From contig RPFO01000027.1 of the NCBI GenBank assembly GCA_009746045.1, positions 3,291,609-3,355,608 of the forward strand: a DNA stretch of 64,000 bases, given 5' to 3'. Both the position numbers and the translations under genes were made by a program. The notes beneath the pieces were generated by a model. The model saw nothing but the letters and a program-made list of their open reading frames with translations, ran no database searches and was not told where the DNA came from. This stretch comes from Mesostigma viride (taxonomy: Eukaryota > Streptophyta > Mesostigmatophyceae > Mesostigmatales > Mesostigmataceae). Shown one piece after another: positions 9,441 through 20,540 of the stretch; position 1 is the first letter of the stretch, and every line of letters starts with the position of its first letter.

Positions 9441-10508
9441 CGCGCACGCCCGCGTGTTGTCCCCCACAGGCGGAGCCACTTGGCGGAAGTCGCCAGCAAA
9501 CACCATCACCTTCCCACCAAAAGGCTCCTTGGACCCTAAACAAGTCCCACAACAGCGCGTCCAACAACTGCACAAGTGCACCTTGTGAACCATGCTGATC
9601 TCGTCGTAGATGATGACGTCCGCATCGATCAACACTTTTGCTTTTGCGGAACCGAAGCACACCCCGCACCCGGCTTCCGTGTCAAGCTCCAGCGGAAACC
9701 CCGCAAAGTGGTGCGACGTGCGACCCCCCCGCACCTGCGTCGCCACCACGCCCGTGAACGCCATCGCGACCACATTGCGCCCCTCGTGACAGCACTGCTG
9801 CACAACCGCGTTCAGCGCGCGTGTCTTCCCTGTGCCCGCAGGACCGTCCACAAAAAAACGCCGGTGCGAGATGTCCCCTCTCACGGCATGCATAATGGTC
9901 TCAAACGAGAGGTTTTGCTCCATGGAAAAGTCGTCCACAAACGCCCGCGGCTCTCGGTGCGGTCGTGGCTGCTCGAACGCGAACACGTCCTCCCCCGCGT
10001 CGCGCCGCGCCTTGAGCTGCGGGTCCAGCGCCCACACGTCCACGCCCCGATCGCACAGCCGCCTGTCCAAATAATCCATCAAGCGCGCCAGTGCCCGCTG
10101 TCGGTCCGCAAACGTGATTCCTTCCGCACGCGCCGCATCCCCGCAATGCTTGGCGTACTCCTTGTCGACGTAATCAAGGCACATGTCGTCGCAGAACTTC
10201 CAGAGCTGCTCGGGCGTCGCCATGTTTTGCAGGACAAGGACGCAGAACAATCGCCGCAACGACGGGGGCGCGCTCTTCCCTTCCACCGCTTGGTGCATGG
10301 CCTCCACCGCCTCGTTATCATCCTCCAGCAAATGTAACCGCTGGCACGCCTCCTCGTACGTCAACACCTCGCCATCCACCGTGCACAAGTCCTCCCACGA
10401 CCGGCCCGCGCGATTCAACAGCAGCGGGCACAGAAAAAATAACTGCGGCTTCCGCAGATCCGCGATGTAGATGCGCGCGTAATGCCGCCTCTTGCGCAGC
10501 TTCCGTCA
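9441..10508 (-). repeat. Right arm of the inverted duplication, carrying a helicase fragment
   Basis: Inverted copy of 8332-9392. Its minus-strand frame (9435-10418) is open through Walker A (GPAGTGKT) and Walker B (VIIYDEIS), without the nonsense codon of the left arm. At its outer end the plus-strand helicase resumes at once (RKLALTRNSRC), so the copy is inserted between two codons of the ancestral gene. The second Helitron copy at 24-26 kb shows the uninterrupted order. Confidence 0.9.
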
Positions 10509-11747
10509 GGAAGCTCGCCTTGACACGCAACTCCCGTTGCAACGAGGACGACTACACTCAGATGTTGTTGGACGTGGGCACGGATCGGATGCCGCGCATC
10601 AAGGTGGAGAACAAGAGGACGGGCCGGTTGGAGGCAACGGTGCCGTTGAAGATGGTCGAGAAGGTGGCGGACATGGATGAGCTCATCGAGTGCACGTTTG
10701 CGGACGTCAACGATATCGTTGCGTGCATGCGCTCATCAATCGTGACGGGCACGAATGCTGTGCGACACGCCATCAACGCTACGGTATTGGCCAGGCTGCC
10801 TGGGGAGACGCACACCGCGAGAAGCCATGACTCCACCAATGATCCCCACAACAAGGCGCGCTTCCCGCAAGAGTTCCTGATCGACGCGTGGGAGAGCGGC
10901 GTGCCCCAGCATGAGCTCAAGTGGAAGAAGAATACCATCCCCATCATAACACAAAATCTGTCGCACAAGGATGGCCTCCTGAACGGCACGCGGGTGGTGA
11001 TCAAAGGGGCGACGGACAAGTTTATGGTCGCGCATACCTTGGATGAGAAGGAGCACCTCATCCCACGCATCAACTTCTTTCTCAAGGGCTACCCAGTGCG
11101 CCGGAGGATGTTCCCACTAGAGGTACGTGCAGGCTACGGGATTTGGTCTCCCTTGCCACTGCGTTCTTTCATTCTTGTGCACAAAATATGTTCTCAACTT
11201 TGATGTGTGCCTGTGCTCGTGTGATTCGTGTCTCTGGAGCGATGTGTAGCTCGCATACGCTGTTACTGTGCACAAGTGCCATGGGCAGACACTACAACGT
11301 GTTGGGCTGGACTTGCGCACGGACATGTTCAGCCACGGCATGTTGTACACGGCGCTGAGCCGCGTCGGTGGCAAGGATTTTATTCGCGGGTTGTTCACGA
11401 ACGAGCGGGATGGGGTTGGCTGTAGCTCGAACGTTGTGCACCGCACCATCTTGGAAGGGGCAAAGTTATTCAAACAAGGTGACACGCCGCACCCGTTGTT
11501 CGCAGAGTTGGAGCAGTTGTACGCCCACACGGAGGTGGATGCCGTGGTGGAGGGCGAGGAGGGTGACGGTGACGTGTGTAACGACTACAAGGCGTATGGG
11601 GATGACGCTGATGATGATGGAGTCTTGCCGCCGGAGGGCGGCTTGGCCACTGATCACTGTCACGATGGGTTGGACGAGGCGGTGCGTGCAAGGGAGTGGT
11701 TCATGGAATACGAGGAACCGATGTGGGGAAGGTTCATGAGGGATTAA
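10509..11747 (+). pseudogene. Helitron PIF1-like helicase, C-terminal part (copy 1)
   Basis: Exon 1 runs RKLALTRNSRC...NEDDYTQMLLDVG through the 2B-like region to DGLLNGTRVVIKG and FPLE. A GTACGTGC donor at 11121 and a GTGTAG acceptor near 11250 define an intron. Exon 2 reads LAYAVTVHKCHGQTLQRVGLDL...MLYTALSRVGG, the canonical motifs V/VI of PIF1/RecD-type helicases, then an acidic C-terminal tail to the stop at 11747. The coding-like reading goes on after that stop (YPEDFVNDDDFGK...SVADDDE) to another GTACG donor at 11871, suggesting a longer ancestral protein. Copy 2 (24555-26258, minus) is homologous throughout. Confidence 0.85.
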
Positions 11748-11915
11748 TACCCAGAGGACTTTGTGAATGACGACGACTTTGGGAAGACGCGGAGCGGGTC
11801 TGACGAGGAGCTCGGGTCTGAGCCTGAGTGGCCATCCGGATCCGATGTGAGCGTGGCGGATGACGACGAGGTACGATAGCAGCCTTTGGATGTCGTAAGG
11901 TCAGCGTGCCCCAAT

Positions 11916-12347
11916 CGTGGTTCTCTGAACATAGTTTCTTTATAGTGAGATGGAAGGGTAGCCGCTATAGCTAGGTTATTGGGTTCACGTGACATACCTT
12001 TTGAGGCCGGTGCGGCCCTGATCCGGATCAGTCGCGGCCAAAACTTTGGCCAGTTTTTCTTGGCCAGGTGGCAGGAGCTACGTTGAGATATAAACCTGCC
12101 ACTGTCTAGGTTTCTTGGCTAATGGCGTAGTGATGCACTAGATCTAGATTCCTTCTCTCACGCAATATGTGACCTAATAGCCCCGGTAGCCTTACGTAAG
12201 CTGCCGGCAATTAGAACGCCACATTGCGTCATTTGTTCAGACGCAACATTTGCGTGGCGAAAAAATGCCGTCCGGGCCAAGGCCGCATGACACGCAAAAA
12301 AGGACAAAAACAAACCCACCTAGCTAAGGTCGGCCTCTTTTCTTTTC
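11916..12347 (+). repeat. A1 repeat, DIRS copy 1
   Basis: 432 bp, matching A2 at 16821-17251 and both A repeats of copy 2. It starts CGTGGTTCTCTGAACATAG and ends CTCTTTTCTTTTC. Near 11995-12040 it contains the palindrome-rich stretch GGCCGGTGCGGCC / TGATCCGGATCA. Confidence 0.9.
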
Positions 12348-12434
12348 ACGAGGGCGGCGACAGCAAGCCAGGGGAAACGAACCTCTGGTTTGACGAACCT
12401 GTACTGTCGGAGCCATTTTTGGCCCTGAGCAGCA

Positions 12435-13481
12435 ATGCCGAAGGGGCGCAAAGCTACAGGAGGGCAGGCAGCGCGCGGGGAGGACGGGACGCCCACACCG
12501 CGGGCTGCTGCCGCCAGTCACGCGCCAGTCGCCTTCAGCGCCAAAAAGAAGCAGCTCGCCACTCTGCTCGCCAAGTGCATCAGCCCCGCAGAGGCGGTGG
12601 GGGCAGTCGAGCAGGTCTTCGGTGCCGAGGACTGGGTGACGGACGCCAGCTCGTGGAGCTCGAGCCAGCTGAAGTCTGTCGTGCAGTTGCTGGCCGATCA
12701 CGTTGATGTTGGCGACGTGTTGGACGCACGTGACCCAAACGGAACGTTGGTGGCAAAACTGCTGGCCGTGGCAGATCTCGCGGCGGACGAGGAGGAGGAT
12801 CAGGCGCTGCCACCAACGACACCTGCGCAGCGAAAAATGGCCAAGCCGAAAGGCGCGGCCAAGGTTTCGGCAGGTGGGGGGGCTGTCGGAAAGGAAATGA
12901 GGGCGAGGTTGGCGACATTCGTTGGGGCACCTCCGGAAACCGAAAATCAGGACGACGAGGAGGACGAGGAGGGGGAGGTCGCAGCCGAGAAATTCATGCA
13001 AGGTTTGAAGGCAGCGCTGGGAGGAATGGAGGGGGCGGGAAGCCACTTCAAGGCCTCGAAAGGGGTGGCGCTGCCAAGCCGAGCCAAGAGCGTGAAATAT
13101 CGGGTTTCGGAGCGGGTGCTGCCGGGGGTGTTGGAGGACGCCAGCGACAATGGGATGGGAATCCGGTCGTGGGTCATGACGGTAAAGCCTGGAAATTGGC
13201 GGAACATGGAGAACAGGAAAATTGTCATGAACATTGCATTGGCCATGGACACCCTTCTCAAGGAGCTGGGCTCAGCAGCCGGGGAGCTTGTGGGCATGGA
13301 GTACCTAATGAGGGTGGTGGCGGCCTTGCTGCAGGTGGAGGGCAAGGAGGGGGGGGGTGGAAGGTGGCCAGCCACCTCCTGCCATTGGGGGAGGAGGCTG
13401 CACTGTCAGCCACCCCGGCTGTCAAGGCAGCTCTCCAAACTGCCATCCTCTTGGACAAGCTCAGCAAGGCTCAACAAGTAG
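12435..13481 (+). CDS. gag: DIRS gag-like ORF1 (copy 1)
   Basis: 348 codons from ATG 12435 (MPKGRKATGG). A basic, Ala-rich N-terminus is followed by a helical region, an acidic patch (ENQDDEEDEEGE) and a conserved C-terminal half (VSERVLPGVLEDASDNGMG). It is probably the nucleic-acid-binding structural protein of the element. At the G-run at 13349-13358 the natural continuation lies in another frame (WKVASHLLPLGEEAALSATP, ending at 13489). The annotated tail after the G-run is therefore probably not native unless a -1 shift occurs. Copy 2 has the same net frame although its local sequence differs. Confidence 0.75.
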   Translation: MPKGRKATGGQAARGEDGTPTPRAAAASHAPVAFSAKKKQLATLLAKCISPAEAVGAVEQVFGAEDWVTDASSWSSSQLKSVVQLLADHVDVGDVLDARDPNGTLVAKLLAVADLAADEEEDQALPPTTPAQRKMAKPKGAAKVSAGGGAVGKEMRARLATFVGAPPETENQDDEEDEEGEVAAEKFMQGLKAALGGMEGAGSHFKASKGVALPSRAKSVKYRVSERVLPGVLEDASDNGMGIRSWVMTVKPGNWRNMENRKIVMNIALAMDTLLKELGSAAGELVGMEYLMRVVAALLQVEGKEGGGGRWPATSCHWGRRLHCQPPRLSRQLSKLPSSWTSSARLNK

Positions 13482-13643
13482 GGAAATAGAATCCCAGCGG
13501 GACCGCTCCCTTTTCCCGCTGCCATACCCACTTAGGCCAGCGTACACCGCGTGGGGCAGGGTGAGATCGGCACGCCGGCGACAGCGTGCCACGCGCCGCC
13601 ACCGCGAGTACACACTGCAATGCAAGGTAGTGCGTTGGCTTAA

Positions 13644-16610
13644 TTGGCTGTGGGGGGGGGGCAAGACCCTCCTCCTAACCCTAGAGGGGCGTGCTCTAAG
13701 GGGAGGGAGGAGGCCCTTGCGAGGGTCAAGAGGCACTGCACCTGGCACAGTCGCCGCGTAGGGGGCGTTGCGACAGGCCAGGAGCAAGAAGGTGCTGATG
13801 CAATATATGGGAAGCAGAATAAGTATGAACAACTGCGCGCGGACGCGGTGAGTCTACCAAAGGCGGAGGTGGCGGGGAAGGCACGGCTGCTCGACCTGTT
13901 GGCTATGCGGCCGAGCTGGCGGGAGATATATGCCAGCGAAGAGAACTGCATCAAGCCAGCGGTCGTGGCGAGCGCAAAGTATTGGAATGTGCCCAAGCCC
14001 AGCCGGGGATGCTCCATGGCTGAATGGGGCAAGCTCATGAGCCGGGCAGCGGGCGTGGGCATGGTGGCGTTCCGGGAGAGGCGGCCCAAGTGGGTGGATG
14101 GCTGCTTTGGAGTGGCCAAGGGGGTGGGTGAGCTTCGGTTCATCGTCAACAGGAAGCTGGGCAACCTGCTGTGGGTGGACCCCCCCAAGATCCTGCTACC
14201 CCACCTGGGCATCCTCGTGGAGGTCTACATCAAAGGCTGGTGCTACTGCGCCAAGAGCGACCTCGTGTCATACTACTATTCCATCGAGGTGCCCGAGTGG
14301 TGGTGGGACTACCAAGGGCTTCCTAGTGTGTGGTCGACTAGCGTAGGTCTGGCAGGGCCCAGGCGGAAGGTGTGGCCCGTGCTCAAGGTGCTGGCCATGG
14401 GACATTCCCATGCGGTGGCGCTGGGGGAGGCCATCCATGAGATGGTGCTCTACATGACCGGTGCCCTGGATCCGAGGCGCCAGGTCAACTACCTCTCAAG
14501 CGCAGGTGAGCTCACCTTGGTGCGCGACGAGTGTGGCCAGCCACTGCGCTTGGCCATCGAGTACAAGGAGGAGCGCGCCGGGGAGCTTCAGATTGACCTG
14601 GAAAACCCCCCTGCCCCCATGCTGTCCATCACCATTGATGACTTGGTGGCCAGCAACGGGCGGACCTGCGAGGCGGTGAACCAGCTCATCACGCGCGCTA
14701 TTGAGGAAGGCTACCTCCCTAACAACCTTGTGCCGTCTAAGGAGAAGACTAAGATGGCGAGCCTGGAAGGGGACGAGCTAGAAGCCCTAGGGGTGGTGCA
14801 CCGACGGAACGGCGTGCTGGAACCAACGGTCAAGCAGCTCAACCTTGTGATCGCCCACACGCAGGCTATACTCACTCGAGGCCGAGCTACGGCCGAGGGG
14901 CTGGCTGCCGTCTTGGGGCGGTGGTTGTGGCTGCAGATGTTAAGCCGCAGCTGCTTGTCCATTTGGCAGCAATGTTTCAAATTCATCAGCCTGCAAGGGT
15001 GGGGGCAGCGATCCTGGGTGCTGTGGGCCGGGGTGCGGGAGGAGTTAGAGTGTGCCCTGGCCTTGGCTCCCATGCTAAGGGTTGACCGAAGCGCACCTTT
15101 GGCCCGTGAGGTGGTTGCATCTGACGCGTCCACCTACGGGCAAGGTGTCGTGTACGCAACCATGGAGCCGGGCGATGTGACGGAGCTGGCGAGGGCACGA
15201 GAGGTGCGGGGGTACCCGACTTTGCTCATACCAAGTGAGGTGGCCTACGCTGGCCCTAGGCCACTGAGCGCGCGGGCGCAACAAGCAATCACTAGCCAGC
15301 AATGGCGGGTTGGGGTCCGGAGTCGTTGGCGGGATCCGGGGATGCACATCAACGAGAAGGAGGTGCGGGCTGCAGTGAAGGGCGTGGAGAGGAGTGCGCG
15401 CAGCTTGGCAAACCGAGGCAAGCGGGTGGTGAGGTTGGTGGACTCCACCGCGGCGTTGGGCTGCTTGGCTAAGGGGCGGTCCTCATCCCACAAGCTCAAC
15501 AAGCAGTGCCGCCGCTTGTGCGCGCTGACCCTCGCCACGGGGAGTCGTTCCCAGTGGGTGTGGACGCCGAGTGCACTTCAACCAGCCGATGGCGTTTCTC
15601 GCGGCCAATCCATGGCGACTTTCTTGGCAGGCTGGGTGCGCGACCTGACCGCGGAAGGCATCCATCCTAACCCGGGGCCCCCTGCACCTGTTAGCTACCT
15701 TCCATTGCTAGAGGGGAAAGTAAAGCCGGCTACTTTGCTGGCCTACCGTCGTGGTCTTGATTCCCTCTTGACTTGGTGGGAGGCTGGTGGGCGGGCGGAC
15801 GGGTCATCGTCACGAGCTGACACCCTTGAGGAGACATTTTGTGCGTATGTCGCCTGGGCTCATTTTCGGGGGTACAGCCGCCAAGTGTGTGTCAATGCCT
15901 TGATGGGGTTGCAACTTTATTATCCCGGTATGGTGAAGCGGTGGGACTTGGCCCGTGGCGTCCTCGCTGGGTGGAAAACACTTGTGCCCCCCCGTGCCCC
16001 TCCTCCCATTCCATGGGAGGCGGCGTTTGCACTTGCCAGCACGATGGTCATGCAAGGTCAGCGCCTTGCGGGCCTGCTGGTTGTCATCGTGTTCCGCCAT
16101 TACCTGCGAATCTCGGAGGCGCTGAACCTCCGTGTTGGCCATGTGCGCCTCCAGCCTGACGTTCGGCTTGGGCCGGCTCAACGGGGCGCCCTACTGCTGA
16201 GGTCTACCAAGACCTCTAAGGGCAAGACTCAGTCAGTGGTGGTAGAAGATGTGATGTCTGAAACCATCCTCCGTCACTGCATCGCGGGTAAGCACGCTTG
16301 GGAGGCCGTGTTCCCTTTCACCTACCCGCAATTCCGGCGCATTTGGCAGGCTGCGAGTCAGGCCTTGGGGGTCGCCCAGATTTTCACCATTCACGGGCTG
16401 CGGCATGGAGGTGCCACTCACGATTTCCTCGCGGGTCGCAGCATGGGGGACATCCAGGGCCGGGGGCGCTGGCTTAGCAGCTCCACGGTTGCCCATTATG
16501 TGGGCTTGCACCGCAGTTTGGAGGTGCAGCTGCCTGAGGTTATTCTTCGGGCCATGGCCGCCTGCCCCCCTCGGGCCTGGCGGGCTATTTTGAAATTGCC
16601 CTCCACCTAA
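13644..16610 (+). CDS. pol: DIRS polyprotein: reverse transcriptase, RNase H, tyrosine recombinase (copy 1)
   Basis: 988 codons. RT region: RPKWVDGCFGV...LRFIVNRKLGN, SDLVSYYYSIEVPEWW, and the catalytic box SITIDDLVAS (about residues 330-340), with IDD where most RTs have YxDD. RNase H: VVASDASTYGQGVVY, HINEKEVRAAVKG, LVDSTAALGCLAKG and WTPSALQPADGVSRG (about 490-660). Tyrosine recombinase: FRHYLRISEALNLR (Arg I), STKTSKGK (Lys), HGLRHGGATHDFL (HxxR), GRGRW and the nucleophile in VAHYVGLHRS (about 830-970). The start is uncertain. In copy 2 the frame is open about 280 nt further upstream and overlaps gag; here one base is missing in the G-run near 13655. Confidence 0.92.
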   Translation: MAVGGGQDPPPNPRGACSKGREEALARVKRHCTWHSRRVGGVATGQEQEGADAIYGKQNKYEQLRADAVSLPKAEVAGKARLLDLLAMRPSWREIYASEENCIKPAVVASAKYWNVPKPSRGCSMAEWGKLMSRAAGVGMVAFRERRPKWVDGCFGVAKGVGELRFIVNRKLGNLLWVDPPKILLPHLGILVEVYIKGWCYCAKSDLVSYYYSIEVPEWWWDYQGLPSVWSTSVGLAGPRRKVWPVLKVLAMGHSHAVALGEAIHEMVLYMTGALDPRRQVNYLSSAGELTLVRDECGQPLRLAIEYKEERAGELQIDLENPPAPMLSITIDDLVASNGRTCEAVNQLITRAIEEGYLPNNLVPSKEKTKMASLEGDELEALGVVHRRNGVLEPTVKQLNLVIAHTQAILTRGRATAEGLAAVLGRWLWLQMLSRSCLSIWQQCFKFISLQGWGQRSWVLWAGVREELECALALAPMLRVDRSAPLAREVVASDASTYGQGVVYATMEPGDVTELARAREVRGYPTLLIPSEVAYAGPRPLSARAQQAITSQQWRVGVRSRWRDPGMHINEKEVRAAVKGVERSARSLANRGKRVVRLVDSTAALGCLAKGRSSSHKLNKQCRRLCALTLATGSRSQWVWTPSALQPADGVSRGQSMATFLAGWVRDLTAEGIHPNPGPPAPVSYLPLLEGKVKPATLLAYRRGLDSLLTWWEAGGRADGSSSRADTLEETFCAYVAWAHFRGYSRQVCVNALMGLQLYYPGMVKRWDLARGVLAGWKTLVPPRAPPPIPWEAAFALASTMVMQGQRLAGLLVVIVFRHYLRISEALNLRVGHVRLQPDVRLGPAQRGALLLRSTKTSKGKTQSVVVEDVMSETILRHCIAGKHAWEAVFPFTYPQFRRIWQAASQALGVAQIFTIHGLRHGGATHDFLAGRSMGDIQGRGRWLSSSTVAHYVGLHRSLEVQLPEVILRAMAACPPRAWRAILKLPST

Positions 16611-16682
16611 TTTGGTTGTTCATTTCTCTGTCATTATGCTAGGTTCTTTGCCCCTGGCATGGATCGCCAGGGAGGGATATAA

Positions 16683-16820
16683 GGGTAAGGCTAGCCTTTG
16701 CCAAGCAATAAGTGTTCCCATGAGCATCGGCGGCCGGGATGTGGCCTGCCTTTTGTATGTGCTCCACTCATTGTTTTAATAAAGAGTCTGGTTACCCTGG
16801 AGTTCCACGGTTAATAGAAT
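16683..16820 (+). repeat. B1 repeat, DIRS copy 1
   Basis: 138 bp, equal to B2 at 17277-17414. It contains TTTTAATAAAGAG, a likely poly(A) signal for the element transcript, and joins A2 at GAAT/CGTGG. Confidence 0.9.
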
Positions 16821-17251
16821 CGTGGTTCTCTGAACATAGTTTCTTTATAGTGAGATGGAAGGGTAGCCGCTATAGCTAGGTTATTGGGTTCACGTGACAT
16901 ACCTTTTGAGGCCGGTGCGGCCTGATCCGGATCAGTCGTGGCCAAAGCTTTGGCCAGTTTTTCTTGGCCAGGTGGCAGGAGCTACGTTGAGATATAAACC
17001 TGCCACTGTCTAGGTTTCTTGGCTCATGGCGTAGTGATTAACTAGATCTAGATTCTTTCTCTCACGCAATATGTGACCTAATAGCCCCGGCAGCCTTACG
17101 TAAGCTGCCGGCAATTAGAACGCCACATTGCGTCATTTGTTCAGACGCAACATTTGCGTGGCGAAAAAATGCCGTCCGGGCCAAGGCCGCATGACACGCA
17201 AAAAAGGACAAAAACAAACCCACCTAGCTAAGGTCGGCCTCTTTTCTTTTC
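16821..17251 (+). repeat. A2 repeat, DIRS copy 1
   Basis: Second copy of the A block, abutting B1. It contains a short ATG frame (MRHLFRRNICVAKK) also present in A1, probably not functional. Confidence 0.9.
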
Positions 17252-17276
17252 CCGCCCACCCTCCCTGCGTGTTTGG

Positions 17277-17414
17277 GGGTAAGGCTAGCCTTTGCCAAGC
17301 AATAAGTGTTCCCATGAGCATCGGCGGCCGGGATGTGGCCTGCCTTTTGTATGTGCTCCACTCATTGTTTTAATAAAGAGTCTGGTTACCCTGGAGTTCC
17401 ACGGTTAATAGAAT
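17277..17414 (+). repeat. B2 repeat, 3' end of DIRS copy 1
   Basis: Full 138-bp B block ending GGTTAATAGAAT. The next sequence, CCCATTTACG, begins another element. Confidence 0.9.
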
Positions 17415-17610
17415 CCCATTTACGTTTGGTGGATCCCACTCACTTTGGTGGTAAATAACAAAATTTTCAAAATTGCTCATTTTGCTTCCAAAACCATGTA
17501 CAAACATCATCCAAGGCCTAAGAACCAAGATTCATGAGAAAATGGTGCTTGTTTGCATGCGCCAAAATGCGTTCAACACGCATTTGGTATACAGGCACAA
17601 TGTCACAACT

Positions 17611-17776
17611 ACCTTGTGCGCAGCTCCCGCAGCTGTGGAACAGTCATGCCCGCACAGCAACCAGCATCAGTCTTGCCACATTTGCAGCGGGCACCGGCGT
17701 CTCGAGCAAGTACTACAGGATCGGTAGACTCCTTTAGGATTTCAGCTGCTGAGCGGCGGTCCCCGTGATCTCTCAT
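17611..17776 (-). pseudogene. First exon of the DDE-like transposase (left transposon copy)
   Basis: Starting at ATG 17776 the minus strand reads MRDHGDRRSAAEILKE, then CKCGKTDAGCCAGM and VPQLRELRTR before a stop. The Cys pattern CxC...CC suggests a metal-binding N-terminus. The right copy (30601 onwards) has a 4-bp deletion inside this motif, so the left copy keeps the better version of this exon, but everything downstream is deleted. Confidence 0.6.
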
Positions 17777-17936
17777 TTCGTCTTATGCAATTTCATAGAA
17801 GCATAGAATAGAGCACAGATAATGCGTAATAGAATGCAAGCAATACTTAGTTTAGCTTGTTCCCCATTTATTGGTCACACTTCTGGCTATCATGCAGCAT
17901 TATTTCGATGTAACAAGTGCTTCCGCAACCTAGCCG

Positions 17937-18285
17937 AATTCCCGTCAAGTCCAGATATAGGGCAGCACGGTTCTAGAAATTAAATGCACCCCTGCCGACC
18001 CTGTTACCACACCACTAATTTTCTAGCAGTCGAGTTACAAAATACACGTTTCCCACTAAGAACTGCCGACTAGACACCTGTGAACTCACCGTGGCTTTTT
18101 CCACGCGCATGCCCGCTTTTGCTGTGCTGTACTCTGCGATTTTCACCTAATGTTATGGCAGCGTGCATCGTCCCCGCTGACTTGGCTCATTCCTGGCGCG
18201 CGCCGCGGCAAGTCGAGGACGGTATGGTAACAGGGTCGGCAGGGGTAGATTAAATTCTTAGAACGGTGCTGCCCTTTATAGGGAA
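17937..18285. mobile_element. Fold-back (MITE-like) element, partly deleted copy
   Basis: It has inverted ends around GGGCAGCAC(C)G and the inner motif CCCCTGCCGACCCTGTTACCACACC, with the right arm largely missing. The fuller copy is at 29928-30431. Both sit at the same place within the two transposon copies, upstream of the divergent genes, so the insertion predates the transposon duplication. Confidence 0.7.
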
Positions 18286-18333
18286 TTGACAGAAATTGTT
18301 ACATAAATTCTACGGCTAGGGATTGTAGAATAG

Positions 18334-19311
18334 ATGGACGAGCTAGAAGAAAATTTAGAGAAAGTATGGGCTCAACACGATCTGGCCAAAGCTGCTGCGG
18401 CGGCGGCCAAGGCTGCGGAGGCCAAGGCTGCGGTGGCCAAGGCTGCAGCAGCCGACTTGCCTGCAGAAGTGGTAGTGAAAAAGGATAATGACAATGCGCC
18501 AACAACCGATTATCCCCCGGCTGTAGCACACTCGTCGAATTCTCACGATGGGCGGGTCGGAAAAGCTGTGCCAACAACGGAGGCGGGGAGTATTGCAAAA
18601 AGGCTCCGCTTTGGCACGCCGGCGAGCAAGGAGCTGGCCCTCTATGACAGATACCTGGGGATTGTCCCCATTGGGGGAGGGCAGCAAAAGAAGGTGATCT
18701 TCTTGAATGCAGGAGGCGGCTATCCACATTTTGCTCGCCTGGCTGGCGAGTATTTTGTCGGGGATGTTGATGCCTCTAAGCTCGTTTCACAATCGGGCTT
18801 CCCGTTGTGCCTGCAATCCAAGGCAAGGAATACCGCTTTGGCGAGCAAGAAACAGGTCGACAGCAGCTTCCCCGACCTGGTCGTGGCCTGCAAGGTAGAC
18901 GGCGGCTTACCCCGCTGCACGCTCGCTGTGGGGGATGTATGCACAATGGTGGACAAGAAGACCGAGTCTGCATTGCTGATGGCCTTCGACGTGCAGTGCG
19001 ACCACCTATTGCTCGTGGTGGCAATTGCTGACGTGTTGCTGGGGACGAGCCGAATTGACAAGACACAGCGCCGTGCATTCGCCTGTCTGACCAGACTGCT
19101 GCCACGGAGTTCCGTGGACGATACCGTCTCGGTCCCTAGCAGGCCGCCCATGCTTGCATGGGTGAAGGTGACGCAGCTGGCATTGTCAGTGGAGGTTGAT
19201 GCCGACAAGGATTTGGTTGCCACTGCCGTGCAGGATGTTCTGCATATCTTGGCTACTGACGGGTGCAAGGAAGCTGAGATCAAGTCAGCTCTCAAGTCCG
19301 CTGCTTTCAAG
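18334..19311 (+). CDS. Conserved transposon companion protein, function unknown (left copy)
   Basis: The open frame begins MDELEENLEKVWAQHD with an Ala/Lys-rich helical segment (coiled-coil-like, about residues 15-50), followed by a globular part (RFGTPASKELALYDRYLGI...KKVIFLNAGGGYPHFARLAGEYFVGDVDASKL...). The coding part probably ends at a splice donor in CAAGGTATG (19310-19314), followed by intron and a TTTAATAG acceptor near 19409, after which the CAG tract may be translated. The homologue at 28886-29880 has an in-frame stop. The gene is divergent from the transposase exon, suggesting a shared promoter. No family recognised. Confidence 0.6.
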
Positions 19312-19497
19312 GTATGATTTTATACTGCTTTCAAGGTGTGTATGATTTTATACTGTCGCATCATTGCTGCTAATTTTTTTCATTGTTTTTGCTTCCATTC
19401 TTTAATAGCTTATCAAACCATAGTCTTTGGGAGTGGACTACCTTGCCACGTTGTGTTGTGCATGTTGCTGCCTTGCTATATCTCTTTGCCCGCCGGC

Positions 19498-20540
<1,043 letters not shown>

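Larger units (their letters stand above)
4265..11880 (+). mobile_element. Helitron copy 1 (degenerate, with nested insertions)
   Basis: Plus-strand pieces of a Helitron replicase-helicase occur in the correct order: Rep C-terminal part (4265-5509), linker and N-terminal helicase (8245-9390), C-terminal PIF1-type helicase (10509-11747). The copy is dead: a hAT insertion, an inverted self-duplication and nonsense/frameshift changes all break the frame. Helitron termini (5' TC, 3' hairpin with CTRR) were not located, so the limits given are those of the coding remnants. Confidence 0.8.
11916..17414 (+). mobile_element. PAT/Kangaroo-like DIRS retrotransposon, copy 1
   Basis: Complete split direct repeat layout: A1 11916-12347, gag and pol, B1 16683-16820, A2 16821-17251, B2 17277-17414. 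It encodes reverse transcriptase with RNase H and a tyrosine recombinase but no DDE integrase or protease, the defining set of DIRS-order elements. No target duplication is visible, as expected for integration by a tyrosine recombinase. Nearly identical to copy 2 (48852-54258), so the family moved recently. It sits just after the Helitron helicase remnant. Confidence 0.92.

Noticed and set aside
9576-10337. Plus-strand 253-codon frame antisense to the helicase copy
   Set aside because: It is the shadow of the well-conserved minus-strand helicase sequence in the inverted arm.
12224-12706. 160-codon frame across the DIRS A1 repeat and gag start
   Set aside because: It runs through the terminal repeat in a different frame from gag, with low-complexity Arg/Gly content. 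The same start occurs in A2 with an unrelated continuation.
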